Positions 20,108 through 30,014 of a stretch of DNA of 59,092 nucleotides are shown piece by piece. Position 1 is the stretch's first letter, and each line of letters starts with the position of its first letter. Source of the stretch: SAR92 bacterium BACL16 MAG-120619-bin48. GTDB lineage: Bacteria > Pseudomonadota > Gammaproteobacteria > Pseudomonadales > Porticoccaceae. The stretch lies in contig LIDE01000008.1 in the NCBI GenBank assembly GCA_001438605.1, positions 1-59,092 of the forward strand. The letters are read 5' to 3'. Under the pieces are notes generated by a model that saw only the letters and a program-made list of their open reading frames with translations, was not told the origin of the DNA and ran no database searches. The translations under genes and the position numbers were made by a program.

Positions 20108-21190
20108 TTACAGCGCGGCAACCACGGCGTCGCCCATGGCCACAGTGCCCACTCGTGTCATGCCGTCAGTGTAGATATCCCCTGTGCGCAGGCCCTGATC
20201 GAGCACATCGCTGACCGCTTTCTCGATCGCGTCCGCCGCGTCGGCAGCGTCGAGGGAGTAGCGCAACATCATGGCTACGGAGAGTATAGTCGCCAGCGGA
20301 TTGGCCACGCCCTGCCCTGCGATATCCGGTGCTGAGCCGTGGCAGGGTTCGTACATACCACCGCCCTTTTTATCCAATGACGCTGAGGGCAACATGCCAA
20401 TCGAGCCGGTCAACATGGCCGCTGTATCGGACAAAATATCGCCAAACATATTGCCGGTGACAATCACGTCAAACTGCTTTGGCCGCATCACCAGCTGCAT
20501 GGCTGCGTTGTCTACGTACATGTGGCTCAGCTCTACTTCTGGATAGTCCGCCGCCAATTCGTTCATCACCTCACGCCAGAGCATGGTTGCCTCTAGCACG
20601 TTTGATTTATCCACTGAACAGAGCCGCTTGCCGCGCACCATGGCCGCTTCAAAAGCCATTCTGCCAATGCGGAGAATCTCTGACTCGCTGTATTTATAGG
20701 TGTTGTAACCCTCGCGCTCGCCGTTTTCTAGAATGCGGATACCGCGCGGTTCGCCAAAATAGATTCCGCCAACGAGCTCGCGAACAATCAAAATATCGAG
20801 GCCAGAGACAAATTCAGGCTTGAGTGATGAGGCATGGGCTAACTGCGGATACATAATCGCGGGGCGCAAGTTGCCGAACAGCTCTAGCTTCGAGCGAATG
20901 GTTAACAGTCCTTTCTCGGGGCGCAAGTGACGCTCTACATTGTCCCACTGTGGGCCGCCAACAGCGCCCAGCAGAATAGCGTCGGAGGCTCTGGCTTTGT
21001 CCAGTGTTTCCTGCGGGCAGGGTTCACCGACAGCATCCAGTGCGGCGCCGCCCAAGTGCGCGTAATCCAAGACGATGCCTAGATCAAACTGTTGGTTGAC
21101 TTTGTTCAACACTTTTACCGCTTCAGCAATAATTTCTGGGCCAATATTGTCGCCCGGCAATACCAACACTTTTTTCATTTTGCTCGCCAT
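20108..21190 (-). CDS. leuB: 3-isopropylmalate dehydrogenase
   Basis: Oxidative decarboxylase of leucine synthesis, 360 residues. It has [14 protein letters not shown] at the N-terminus and the signature [24 protein letters not shown] (given here across residues of that segment) with the Mg-binding aspartates. The start codon overlaps the leuD stop by one base (TAATG), so translation is coupled. It is the third gene of leuC-leuD-leuB. Confidence 0.96.
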   Translation of the reverse strand: MASKMKKVLVLPGDNIGPEIIAEAVKVLNKVNQQFDLGIVLDYAHLGGAALDAVGEPCPQETLDKARASDAILLGAVGGPQWDNVERHLRPEKGLLTIRSKLELFGNLRPAIMYPQLAHASSLKPEFVSGLDILIVRELVGGIYFGEPRGIRILENGEREGYNTYKYSESEILRIGRMAFEAAMVRGKRLCSVDKSNVLEATMLWREVMNELAADYPEVELSHMYVDNAAMQLVMRPKQFDVIVTGNMFGDILSDTAAMLTGSIGMLPSASLDKKGGGMYEPCHGSAPDIAGQGVANPLATILSVAMMLRYSLDAADAADAIEKAVSDVLDQGLRTGDIYTDGMTRVGTVAMGDAVVAAL

Positions 21191-21837
21191 TATTTAATTG
21201 CCCCAAAAACCCATGGATGCTGCTGTGCGCGCTGGGTTTCATACTGTTTGATGGCGTCCGCCTCTTCCAGCGTCAAGCCTATTTCGTCCAATCCGTTCAA
21301 CAAACACTCTTTGCGAAACTCGTCTAATTCAAAGTGAAAAACATGCCCTGAATCAGTGGTGACTGTCTGCGAAGGCAGGTCAATTGACAGTTGGTATCCC
21401 TCCTTCTCCGCCATTTCTTGAAACAGGGTTTCCACCTGCTCTTCGCTCAAAATTACCGGCAACAAGCCATTTTTAAAGCAGTTGTTGTAAAAAATGTCGG
21501 CGTAACTCGGTGCTATTAATGCGTTGAAACCGTAGTCTTCCAGCGCCCATGGCGCGTGCTCGCGGCTTGACCCGCAGCCAAAGTTTTTCCGCGCCAACAG
21601 GATTGAGGCACCTTTGTAGCGGGGCAAGTTCAGCGGAAAATCTGCCTTTATCGGCCGCTGGCTGCAGTCGGCGCCGGGCTGCCCCTCGTCGTGGTAGCGC
21701 AGTTCGTCAAAAAGATTGGGGCCAAAACCACTGCGCTTAATCGACTTTAAAAACTGCTTCGGAATAATCATATCGGTGTCGACATTGGCCCGATCCATGG
21801 GACCGACTAAGCCGCGATGTACTGTAAATGCTTTCAT
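21190..21837 (-). CDS. leuD: 3-isopropylmalate dehydratase small subunit
   Basis: Small (swivel-domain) subunit of isopropylmalate isomerase, 215 residues, partner of LeuC. Typical motifs are [16 protein letters not shown] and [13 protein letters not shown]. It overlaps leuC by one base at its start and leuB by one base at its end. Confidence 0.97.
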   Translation of the reverse strand: MKAFTVHRGLVGPMDRANVDTDMIIPKQFLKSIKRSGFGPNLFDELRYHDEGQPGADCSQRPIKADFPLNLPRYKGASILLARKNFGCGSSREHAPWALEDYGFNALIAPSYADIFYNNCFKNGLLPVILSEEQVETLFQEMAEKEGYQLSIDLPSQTVTTDSGHVFHFELDEFRKECLLNGLDEIGLTLEEADAIKQYETQRAQQHPWVFGAIK

Positions 21838-23270
21838 TAGTGATTCTCTCCCATCAATGTTCGTACATCGACGATATGCCCTGCCACCGCGGCTGCAGCG
21901 GCCATCGCCGGACTCATCAAATGTGTGCGACCGCCATTGCCTTGGCGTCCCTCAAAGTTGCGGTTTGAGGTTGAGGCGCAGTGCTCTCCGGCACCCAACT
22001 TGTCGGCATTCATGGCCAGACACATTGAGCAGCCGGGCTCTCGCCAATCCATCCCCGCAGCGATAAATATCTCATGCAGACCCTCAGCCTCGGCCTGCGC
22101 CTTGACCATTTGCGATCCGGGCACCACTAACACTTGCTTCACTGTGCTCGCTACCGAGCGACCTTTGGCAACGGCTGCCGCGGCGCGCATATCTTCAATA
22201 CGGGAGTTGGTACAGGAACCAATAAATACACGATCCACCGCAATTGACTGTATCGACTGACCACCCTCGAGACCCATGTACTCCAGCGCGCGCGCGAGAC
22301 CTTTGCGTTTTTCTTCGCTCGGCTGTTCTGCCAGCGTGGGCAGGGAGGCAGTTACCGGTGCGACCATTTCGGGGGACGTGCCCCAGGTGACCTGCGGTGC
22401 GATTTCGTCTCCATGCAGAACCACTTCTGTGTCGAAAACAGCATCGGCGTCGCTAACCAGTGTTTGCCAATAGCTTGCGGCACGCTGAAACATCTCACCT
22501 TTGGGAACAAACTGACGACCTTCGCAATAATCGATAGTCTTTTGATCGACGGCCACCATACCGACACGGGCACCGGCCTCAATCGCCATATTGCAGACTG
22601 TCATGCGCCCTTCGATGGACATGTCACGGAACACAGAACCGGCGAACTCGATCGCGTGTTCATTGCCGCCAGCGGTGCCAATCTTGCCGATAATGGCTAG
22701 CACCACATCTTTTGGGGTAACACCTGTTCCCAGCTGGCCATTGACCGTGACACGCATATTTTTCATTTTTTTCGCCACTAAACACTGGGTGGCGAGAACG
22801 TGCTCAACTTCTGAGGTACCAATGCCGTGCGCGAGGCAAGCCAAGGCGCCGTGGGTGGCGGTGTGTGAATCACCGCAGACAACGGTCATGCCTGGCATGG
22901 TTGCGCCCAATTCAGGGCCCATCACATGCACAATACCCTGCCCCATTTCGTTTATTTTGAACTCTTTGATACCGTAAAAATCACAGTTGTCATCGAGTGT
23001 CTGCACCTGGATGCGCGACACTTCATCGACCATGCCGGCAACACCAGCGGCTCGTTCAGATTTGTCGGTCGAGATATTGTGGTCTGGCGTGGCGATATTG
23101 GTATCTAATCGCCATGGCCTGCGACCAGCGAGACGCAGGCCTTCAAAGGCCTGAGGTGATGTCACCTCGTGCAACACATGGCGGTCGATATAAATAAGCG
23201 ATGAGCCATCGGTATTTTGTTTTACCAAGTGGCTATCCCACAACTTGTCGTACAGTGTTCTTCCCGTCAT
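21837..23270 (-). CDS. leuC: 3-isopropylmalate dehydratase large subunit
   Basis: Aconitase-type [4Fe-4S] enzyme interconverting 2- and 3-isopropylmalate; 477 residues from the ATG at 23270 ([14 protein letters not shown]). That ATG is preceded by GGAG at the right spacing; a TTG four codons upstream is possible but less likely. Cluster ligands are expected in GSCTNS and GCSMC. It heads the leuCDB operon, with a divergent LysR-type gene upstream. Confidence 0.96.
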   Translation of the reverse strand: MTGRTLYDKLWDSHLVKQNTDGSSLIYIDRHVLHEVTSPQAFEGLRLAGRRPWRLDTNIATPDHNISTDKSERAAGVAGMVDEVSRIQVQTLDDNCDFYGIKEFKINEMGQGIVHVMGPELGATMPGMTVVCGDSHTATHGALACLAHGIGTSEVEHVLATQCLVAKKMKNMRVTVNGQLGTGVTPKDVVLAIIGKIGTAGGNEHAIEFAGSVFRDMSIEGRMTVCNMAIEAGARVGMVAVDQKTIDYCEGRQFVPKGEMFQRAASYWQTLVSDADAVFDTEVVLHGDEIAPQVTWGTSPEMVAPVTASLPTLAEQPSEEKRKGLARALEYMGLEGGQSIQSIAVDRVFIGSCTNSRIEDMRAAAAVAKGRSVASTVKQVLVVPGSQMVKAQAEAEGLHEIFIAAGMDWREPGCSMCLAMNADKLGAGEHCASTSNRNFEGRQGNGGRTHLMSPAMAAAAAVAGHIVDVRTLMGENH

Positions 23271-23325
23271 AGCCGTCTCCAAGACGTTATTTTTCTAATT
23301 GCAGTCATTCTAGCCTTCGCATAAG

Positions 23326-23340
23326 ATGAAATAAATTCAT
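23326..23340. promoter_or_regulatory. Candidate LysR-type operator between leuC and the regulator
   Basis: A perfect 5-base inverted repeat ATGAA-ATAAA-TTCAT, which also fits the T-N11-A pattern of LysR-type boxes (T at 23327, A at 23339). It lies in the 112-base divergent intergenic region, about 56 bases upstream of leuC and 43 bases before the regulator gene. Binding is inferred from position and symmetry only. Confidence 0.4.
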
Positions 23341-23382
23341 ATTTAGCATATTTATCATTCCACAAAGGCATAGATAACCCCT

Positions 23383-24246
23383 ATGGACCATCAAAACCTG
23401 AAAGCATTTATTACTGTTGCCGAACGCGGTTCATTTTCAGATGCGGCCGATCAGCTCTACCTAACACAATCCGCGATTAGCAAACGAATTGCGCAACTTG
23501 AACTGCAGATAGGCAAACGATTATTCGACAGAATAGCGCGCCAAGTCACTCTCACTGAAGCGGGAAAAGCCTTGCTACCGCGTGCTCAGCGCATCCTGAG
23601 TGAATATGAAAGTGCGCTGCAGGGCATCAACGATCTGTCTGGCGAGGCCTCTGGCACCTTGCGCCTGGCTATCAGTCACCACCTCGGCTTGCACAGACTA
23701 CCACCACTGCTGAAGATATTCTCTCAGCGCTATCCGCAGGTCACACTCGATATCGATTTTATGGACTCCGAAAAAGCATACGAACAAGTGCTGCGAGGCC
23801 AATCTGAGATAGCCGTTATCACCCTCGCACTGGAGAGCCATGAGAATATCAAAAGCAGGAAGATTTGGGATGATCCGCTGCGCTTTATCTGCGCCCAAGA
23901 TCACCCGCTCGCGGCACTGGAAAAACCGAATCTCAGCCATCTCGCTGAGTACCCCATTATTCTACCCGGCCTGAATACCTACACCGGACGCATTATTCAA
24001 AGCCTGTTTCAGCGCGAAGGAATACCCCTGAAGTCACCTATGTCGACGAACTATCTCGAAACCATCAGCACAATGGTTGAAATCGGTTTGGGGTGGAGTG
24101 TGTTACCCGAGACGCTGGTGAAGGGTTTGCATGTAATGCCGATGCCCGGCATAACCATTGAGCGTGAACTGGGCTATATCCATCACCGAAAACGCAGCCT
24201 GTCTAATGCCGCAGTGGCGTTTATTGCGCTGATGGATGGGGCGTAG
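23383..24246 (+). CDS. LysR-family transcriptional regulator
   Basis: 287 residues: N-terminal winged helix-turn-helix (residues 1-60, with GSFSDAADQLYLTQSAISKR) and a C-terminal periplasmic-binding-protein-like effector domain. It is divergent from leuCDB, so it may control the leucine operon in response to a pathway metabolite. That is inferred from position alone; the effector and targets cannot be read. The stop is followed by a 12-base tandem repeat and a terminator. Confidence 0.9.
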   Translation: MDHQNLKAFITVAERGSFSDAADQLYLTQSAISKRIAQLELQIGKRLFDRIARQVTLTEAGKALLPRAQRILSEYESALQGINDLSGEASGTLRLAISHHLGLHRLPPLLKIFSQRYPQVTLDIDFMDSEKAYEQVLRGQSEIAVITLALESHENIKSRKIWDDPLRFICAQDHPLAALEKPNLSHLAEYPIILPGLNTYTGRIIQSLFQREGIPLKSPMSTNYLETISTMVEIGLGWSVLPETLVKGLHVMPMPGITIERELGYIHHRKRSLSNAAVAFIALMDGA

Positions 24247-24256
24247 AATCGGGCGG

Positions 24257-24304
24257 AAAATGGCCCGTAAAATGGCCCGTAAAATGGCCCGTAAAATGGC
24301 CCGT
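24257..24304. repeat. Four tandem copies of a 12-base unit
   Basis: AAAATGGCCCGT repeated four times without mismatch, between the LysR gene and the following terminator. It is non-coding on the + strand. The GGCCC element is shared with the hairpin just downstream, suggesting local expansion by slippage. Confidence 0.9.
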
Positions 24305-24345
24305 AAAAAAAAGGGCCGCGCAATTTGCGCAGCCCCTTTTCGTTA
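24302..24345. terminator. Bidirectional rho-independent terminator
   Basis: Stem of nine pairs (GGGCCGCGC / GCGCAGCCC, one G-T) around a five-base loop. It is flanked by A8 on the left and T4 on the right, so it can end transcription of the LysR gene (+) and of the TonB receptor (-, with a T8 tract). Confidence 0.8.
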
Positions 24346-24372
24346 CACCTGATATTACAAGACCAACAGAGG

Positions 24373-26778
24373 TTAGAACTTGTACTGAGCTTGCAGTGCC
24401 ACGTTGGCAGGACGGTTGACAAACGCATAGTACGAATTGCCACGACCACCTGTCAGTGTGCCAGCCAGTGGCGTGTTGCCACCAAAGTTAATCACAGTTT
24501 CATCAGTTAAGTTGCGACCGATCAAGGCCAGCTCCCAATCGCCTTCAGCACTGGTCAATGAAATACGCGCATTAAGCAATGTGTAGGCGTCTTGAACAGT
24601 ATTGGTGTCCAAGTTGGCGGCGTAAAGGTACTCGCCCATATGTATCGCATCAACAGAAACATTGACAACCATGCTGTTGCTCAACTCGTTTTCCCAGTTT
24701 GCGCCGATGTTAGCCTGAAACTCTGGCGTGAACTCTTTGCGCTTGCCGCCCGCATCACAGAGACCTGGGTAGGCCGCTGAATCTGGCGTCTGGCCGAAGG
24801 CGCACTGGGAGTTCGGGAACTTGTCGTAGTTGAAGTCAAGGAACGCCACAGCGCCCGTTAGCGTCAGGCTATCAGTCACTGCCCAACGGCCATCAGCTTC
24901 AAGACCCTGAACCGTTGCTTCACCCGCGTTGGTCACGTTAAAGCCAAGCACACCATCAAATTGCGATACTTGCAGATCGGTGTACTCAGTCATGTACCAC
25001 GCTAAACTCAGTTCCGCAGCGCCGTCAGCAAGGCTCATTTTAGAGCCCAACTCATAGCTCAGAGCTTCTTCGCGATCGAACTCCCAGCTACCAGTGATTG
25101 GTGTGCCACGCAGCGGGTTACCTGCGTTATTGACCAGCGGATCGGGGTGGCCGTTAGAGCGCGCATCAAAACCGCCAGACTTGAAGCCCTTGGTCCACGT
25201 CGCGTAAACCATGGTGTCGGCATCAGCGTCCCACTGCAGTGTTACTACTGGAGAGAATGAACTGTCGTCGAGCTCACCATAGATTGTGTCGTAGGCTTCA
25301 ATACTGAAGATACCGTAGAGCGCGTTGTAAGCACCTGATACTGGATCAATAGTCACTGGAGACTGAACTTGACCGCCAAAAGCAGCGTTCGCCTGGTGGG
25401 CTTGCGTGCGATCAGCCGACTTAGTCTCGCTGCTATAGCGGCCGCCAGCGGTTAAGCGCAAATCGTCGCGCAGATTCCACGTTACCTGTGCAAAGGCTGC
25501 CCAAATTTCGCCGTCCTGATTAAACGTGCGACCAGTTGATGAGTTAGGTGCAGCTGGTGCCAGCGCTGCTGCTGTTGGAATACCTGCGAGCACGGTGTAA
25601 AGCAGCGTGTCGCTAGGGAGAGCGATCTGATCCTTGTAGGTCAGATTGTTTGACTGGAAAAACAAACCGCCAATATAGTCAAAGGTGTTGCCAAGCTCAG
25701 AGGTAAAACGGAACTCTTGGCTAAATTGGTTGTACTCTTCTTGACGGGCAGCATCAAAAATTGACGCACCAGTAAAATCACAGTCGCACAATTCATCAAA
25801 ATTGTAATCAACATAGGCGGTTGTTGAACTTACCTGAAGGCCATCAAGCTGCCAGTCCACGGTTAACGTTGAGTTGTTGACTTCGTTATTGCTGAAATGA
25901 CCATTGTTATCGGCAACATAGTTCAACGTGCCGTCAACAGGCGTGTTCGGCAGGCCGAAGTTTGCTGCACCAATTGCCTGGATGCCCGCAAGGGCGGTCA
26001 AATGATCGGGCGTACCAATGCTGTTGTAAACTTCCATATTACGGCCGATGGTATCAAAGGTCGCGCGAGATGTTTTCAATGTCGCGGAGACAGCGTCGTT
26101 GATGTCCCAACGCACAGAAAGACGCACAACGTCTTCTTTTTCCTGCTGCTCATCTTCACCTGAAACGGTATTTTTGATGTAACCATCCATGTCGCGGGTC
26201 AGCACAGCTAAACGCGCACTTACGGATTCAGTCACTGGGCCTGACAACACAACACGCAAATCTTCCTCGCCTGCCTCCGGCTCTTAGAGTGCAGTGACAG
26301 AGCCTTCAAACTCATCGGTTGGTTTTGCTGTGATCTGGCTTACCGCACCGGCAATACTGTTCTTACCGAATAAAATGCCTTGTGGGCCGCGCAATACTTC
26401 AACGCGCTCCATATCAATCATTGGAATTCTAGCCAACTGGTCGCGACCATAGAAAACACCGTCGTTGTACATGCCCACTGATTGCTCGAAGCCCGGGTTA
26501 ATGCCAGAACTGATACCGCGAATAGTCACTGTGGTTGAAATGCCCGTTTCGTTGATGCTGAAGTTAGGGATCATTTCTGACAGTCCCTGTAGGTCAACAA
26601 TACCTGCATCAGATATTTTTTCCGCCGTTAGCGCGGCCACTGACACTGGAACGTCTTGTAGAGACTGGGCGCGCTGCTGTGCGGTCACGATCACTTCTTC
26701 GAGTACTGCTGCGTTAAGTGCGCCGGCAGCGCTCGCGATAGCGAGTGCCAGCATGGATTTAGAAAGTTGTTTTTTCAT
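24373..26778 (-). pseudogene. TonB-dependent receptor interrupted by one in-frame TAA
   Basis: Outer-membrane receptor gene of about 802 codons. The N-terminal 164 residues comprise a signal peptide, TonB box EEVIVTAQ and plug domain (VEVLRGPQGILFGKNS). They end at TAA (26286-26284). The same frame then continues without any further stop for about 636 codons through the whole barrel, ending in QAQYKF with the C-terminal Phe typical of outer-membrane proteins. The interrupted stretch reads EGSVTAL-stop-EPEAGEEDLR. In related receptors, as I recall them, a Tyr often stands at this position, so TAT/TAC to TAA is likely. It is either a recent nonsense mutation, a sequencing error, or suppressed. 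AGGGG ribosome site present. Substrate unknown. Confidence 0.85.
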
Positions 26779-26893
26779 GGTATTTCCCCTCAGGTTAAGA
26801 TCGTGGACTAACTTCTTTTTATATAGTACAAATGCGGCGAGCGTGTTGGGCAGCTCACCACCTATACAACAGTTTTATGGATAATTTAGGCGC

Positions 26894-26925
26894 AAAAATA
26901 ACCGATAAATCGGTTATTTTTTAAG
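26894..26925. terminator. Bidirectional terminator between acyl-CoA dehydrogenase and TonB receptor
   Basis: Perfect inverted repeat AATAACCGAT-AA-ATCGGTTATT (26897-26918) flanked by A and T runs on both sides. It would mainly end the upstream acyl-CoA dehydrogenase transcript on the minus strand. Confidence 0.6.
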
Positions 26926-26940
26926 AGTGCGCAGTAGTAC

Positions 26941-28719
26941 TCAAAGCGTAATGAAATCGTCTGCCGTCATGGCGCGCGCATAGTTCTCATTGCGCTGTAG
27001 ACTTGTCAGGTGCGAATGGCTACGTGGGAGAATTTGCGTTGCATAAAACGCCGCAGTCGCTATTTTCTGATGATAGAAACGCTCGTCGGAGCCATCGTCG
27101 AGGCGCTTTTGAGCCGCAGCGGCAAGTTTGACCAGCAGCCAGTACCCCACTGCAGTGCCAAAAAGCATCATAAAGTGATAGGCGGTGGCCTGCGACTCAT
27201 CACTGTGCGCAAGAACATGCTGCAGCGCCGCGCGGCACTCCGCAATCGAGCCATCTAAGCTCTTGCGCAATTGCGCGACCTGTCCTGAGGCAGAACGCAG
27301 ACTATCACTCGTGGCTTGCATCTGGTCGATTAGGCCTTGCACACCCTGCCCGCCGTCGCGCAGACATTTGCGTCCAATAAAGTCGAGAGCTTGAATACCA
27401 TTAGTGCCCTCATAGATGGGCAGAATTCGCGCGTCGCGCATATGTTGCGCAGCTCCCGTCTCTTCAATAAAGCCCATACCACCATGCACCTGAACACCCA
27501 GCGATGTTGTTTCCATAGAGACTTCTGTACACCAACCCTTGACCAAAGGCGTCATCACCTCAACCAACAGCGCATTCTCAGCGCGGACGTTAGAATCGGT
27601 GTGATGGGTGCTGCGATCTTCCGCGGCAATGGTATAAAAAGACATCGCGCGACCCGCTTCTGTGAGCGCGCGCATCTGCATTAGCATGCGCTTGACGTCG
27701 GGGTGATGAATAATCGGTGCACGGCCTTCAACCCCAGACACTCGCCCCTGAACGCGGTCGCGAGCATAGCCAACCGCTTGCTGATAAGCGCGCTCGCCCA
27801 CTGCTACACCCTGGTGACCCACCGACAAGCGAGCGTTGTTCATCATCGAAAACATGCACTGCAAACCTTTGTTTTCTTCGCCGACGAGGTAGCCTACAGC
27901 ACCCCCGTTGTCGCCAAACGCAATGGTACAGGTCGGGCTAGAGTGAATGCCGAGCTTGTGCTCAACACCCACAGGCTTCACATCGTTGCGCTCGCCGAGG
28001 GAGCCATCCCTGTTAACTAAGAACTTGGGCACTAAAAACAGTGAAATCCCCTGATTGCCTTCGGGGGCATCAGGCCGACGTGCCAGCACGAGGTGAATAA
28101 TATTTTCAGCGCAGGCGTGATCGCCCCACGTGATATAGATTTTCTGACCGCTGATTAAATAGTGATCACCATTGAAAACGGCCTTCGTCTTCACGGCAGA
28201 GAGGTCACTGCCGGCTTGAGGTTCGGTCAAATTCATGGTGCCTGACCAAACGCCAGAAATTAGCTTTTCAAGGTAAACCGCTTTTTGCTCGTCTGTGCCG
28301 TACAACCCTAGCGCGTGCACGACGCCGCGCGTCAACATGGGCAGCAGGCTAAATCCAACATTGGCCGACTGCAGCATCTCTTGTACGGCTAAATCAACCA
28401 CGCTGGGGAAGCCTGCACCACCATACTGACTGTCACCATTAAGGCAACACCAGCCGGCATCGACCATCTGTTGATAGATTGCATCGAGCCCAGGCGTGGT
28501 GATCACTTCACCGTCTTTTAAAAAGGCTGGCTTCTTGTCTCCTTGGGGATTGGTGGGTGCTACCACTTCTTCGAAGAACTTGGCCGCTTCGGGCAATACT
28601 GCCTCGACGAGATCGACACCCGCCTCTTCAAAGCCGGGCATTTTGCAGTGCTCAGCGTACTGAATAATTTCTTCAAAAATGAACGACAATTCCTTTTGGG
28701 GCACTTTATAAACACTCAC
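26941..28719 (-). CDS. Acyl-CoA dehydrogenase, long (~600-residue) DmdC-like type
   Basis: FAD enzyme oxidizing an acyl-CoA to the 2-enoyl-CoA. The 592-residue protein belongs to the long subgroup with an extra N-terminal segment (MSVYKVPQKELSF) and a C-terminal extension. Core motifs are MNLTEPQAGSDL and the catalytic-Glu region PIYEGTNGIQALDF. I prefer the GTG at 28719, because AGGAG is seven bases upstream and the N-terminus then matches the family; the ATG at 28725 sits too close to that site. DmdC (methylmercaptopropionyl-CoA dehydrogenase) is in the same subgroup, but substrate cannot be assigned. No partner genes of beta-oxidation are adjacent. Confidence 0.88.
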   Translation of the reverse strand: MSVYKVPQKELSFIFEEIIQYAEHCKMPGFEEAGVDLVEAVLPEAAKFFEEVVAPTNPQGDKKPAFLKDGEVITTPGLDAIYQQMVDAGWCCLNGDSQYGGAGFPSVVDLAVQEMLQSANVGFSLLPMLTRGVVHALGLYGTDEQKAVYLEKLISGVWSGTMNLTEPQAGSDLSAVKTKAVFNGDHYLISGQKIYITWGDHACAENIIHLVLARRPDAPEGNQGISLFLVPKFLVNRDGSLGERNDVKPVGVEHKLGIHSSPTCTIAFGDNGGAVGYLVGEENKGLQCMFSMMNNARLSVGHQGVAVGERAYQQAVGYARDRVQGRVSGVEGRAPIIHHPDVKRMLMQMRALTEAGRAMSFYTIAAEDRSTHHTDSNVRAENALLVEVMTPLVKGWCTEVSMETTSLGVQVHGGMGFIEETGAAQHMRDARILPIYEGTNGIQALDFIGRKCLRDGGQGVQGLIDQMQATSDSLRSASGQVAQLRKSLDGSIAECRAALQHVLAHSDESQATAYHFMMLFGTAVGYWLLVKLAAAAQKRLDDGSDERFYHQKIATAAFYATQILPRSHSHLTSLQRNENYARAMTADDFITL

Positions 28720-28796
28720 AACCATTCTCCTAGAGTTGACCTAATTTAGGATCGCAATTTAGGAGCAATGGCAGCGCACTGTAAACCCCTTTAAAT

Positions 28797-28808
28797 GACC
28801 ATATGGTC
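28797..28808. promoter_or_regulatory. Candidate operator upstream of acyl-CoA dehydrogenase
   Basis: GACCATATGGTC is a perfect 12-base palindrome about 78 bases upstream of the dehydrogenase start, in a 253-base region with no gene. TetR-type regulators of fatty-acid genes bind such sites, but no regulator gene is adjacent. Function is inferred. Confidence 0.3.
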
Positions 28809-28978
28809 TATGCAGGTTTAACGGTCGGTCATGGCGGGGGTTGGCGCAAATACGCGCAAGAAAGGTCTCAAGGAGCGTTAATGGACTAAGCGCGCTTTAT
28901 TCTGCTGCGGGAGATTGTGACTGGTAGCTCAACAATGACAACAATAGAGCCGCCACCCAGGGGCACGTCAGGCGCAGC

Positions 28979-29899
28979 TCATTGACACTTGCCCAGCACA
29001 CAAAATGTTGAACAGTTAGGATGATTAAGCTTTACCGAACCAGCCGCTTTGGCCAAGGTATCGCCCAGAGTAAATTGTTGATCGTAGGCTAACAAAGGGC
29101 AGGCCATGACATCAGGGCGGCTAGCACCTTTGCGCTTAAGCACCTTGCGCGATGAAGCGCACATCAGGCTGGAGGGATCCACATCGAGCTTTTCCCAGCA
29201 GGCACTGGTGACTTCAGGGACAGATTCACCCGCGCCCATCTCAGGAAGGAGAACCAAACGCTCCTCATCAAAGGCTGGCGTTGGAATACGGTGGTGTTTA
29301 AACAACGCGTCAAAGCCTTGGCGCAAACTCGCCTCATCTTCACCCCAACAGGTGCGTCCGGCGACATCAACATTAAAGCCCTGCTCCGATAGCCAACAGA
29401 GCCCATCGAGCATTGGCTGCCACGACTTGGCGCCCCGCTCTGCTTCAAACAGCGCCTTCTGGTAGTGATCAACAGAGACGCGCACGGTCAAACGTTCGCC
29501 ATAAAACGCCTGCAGCTGTAACAATCCGGCCTGTCGCTTCATCATCGGGCCCATGGCGTTGGTTAACACCATCAACTTAAACCCACGACGCAGAATAACC
29601 GCCATTATTGCAATAATATCGGGGTTCAAAAAAGGCTCACCCCCGGTCAGGCCAATAAACTGGGTACCGAGAGCTTGGTTTTGGATCTCGTCCAGAAAGA
29701 CCTGTACCTCAGTGAGGGTTAAATACTCAAGACTGTCGTTGGTAGGAGAGGATTCGATGTAACAGTTGCGACAGGAAAGGTTGCACAGAGACCCTGTGTT
29801 AAACCACAGCGCGCGCAACTGGACGAGACTGACACTGGCCCGCGGCGACCCGTCTGCAGTGACATTGGGGTCGGAAAATTTAACCTGTTGAGTATCCAT
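28979..29899 (-). CDS. Radical SAM protein with Cys-rich C-terminus
   Basis: 306 residues. The radical SAM cluster motif CNLSCRNC (CxxxCxxC) is near residue 38, and a SAM-binding TGGEPFLNPD follows. The C-terminal part has further cysteines: CASSRKVLKRKG, ACPLL, and a terminal CSTFCVLGKC. These resemble a SPASM-like auxiliary iron-sulfur cluster domain, as in peptide-modifying and other enzymes. I do not recognise the subfamily and no precursor peptide is evident next to it. It follows a doxX-like gene by 115 bases on the same strand. Ribosome site GAGGG upstream of the ATG. Confidence 0.82.
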   Translation of the reverse strand: MDTQQVKFSDPNVTADGSPRASVSLVQLRALWFNTGSLCNLSCRNCYIESSPTNDSLEYLTLTEVQVFLDEIQNQALGTQFIGLTGGEPFLNPDIIAIMAVILRRGFKLMVLTNAMGPMMKRQAGLLQLQAFYGERLTVRVSVDHYQKALFEAERGAKSWQPMLDGLCWLSEQGFNVDVAGRTCWGEDEASLRQGFDALFKHHRIPTPAFDEERLVLLPEMGAGESVPEVTSACWEKLDVDPSSLMCASSRKVLKRKGASRPDVMACPLLAYDQQFTLGDTLAKAAGSVKLNHPNCSTFCVLGKCQ

Positions 29900-29989
29900 A
29901 CTCGAACCCTCGGTGGGGAGTAGTTTAAAGCCTGTGCTCTGGCCCTAAGCATAGGCAATAAACCGACAGGTGCAACGTTTCCACATCGG

Positions 29990-30010
29990 CAACCTTCAGA
30001 TGAAAGGTTG
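29990..30010. other. Small hairpin between doxX-like and radical SAM genes
   Basis: CAACCTT and AAGGTTG form a seven-base stem with a seven-base loop, four bases past the end of the doxX-like gene. No T-tract follows, so it may only stabilise an mRNA end. Confidence 0.35.
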
Positions 30011-30014
30011 TCAC

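Noticed and set aside
24183-24449. Minus-strand frame with repeated PFYG units
   Set aside because: It is the shadow of the 12-base tandem repeat and terminator, overlaps the ends of two genes, and has no start signal.
26284-26286. Reassignment of TAA to an amino acid as explanation for the interrupted receptor
   Set aside because: Many clear genes here end at TAA with the next start overlapping it (oppB, leuC, leuD, tal), so TAA is a normal stop.
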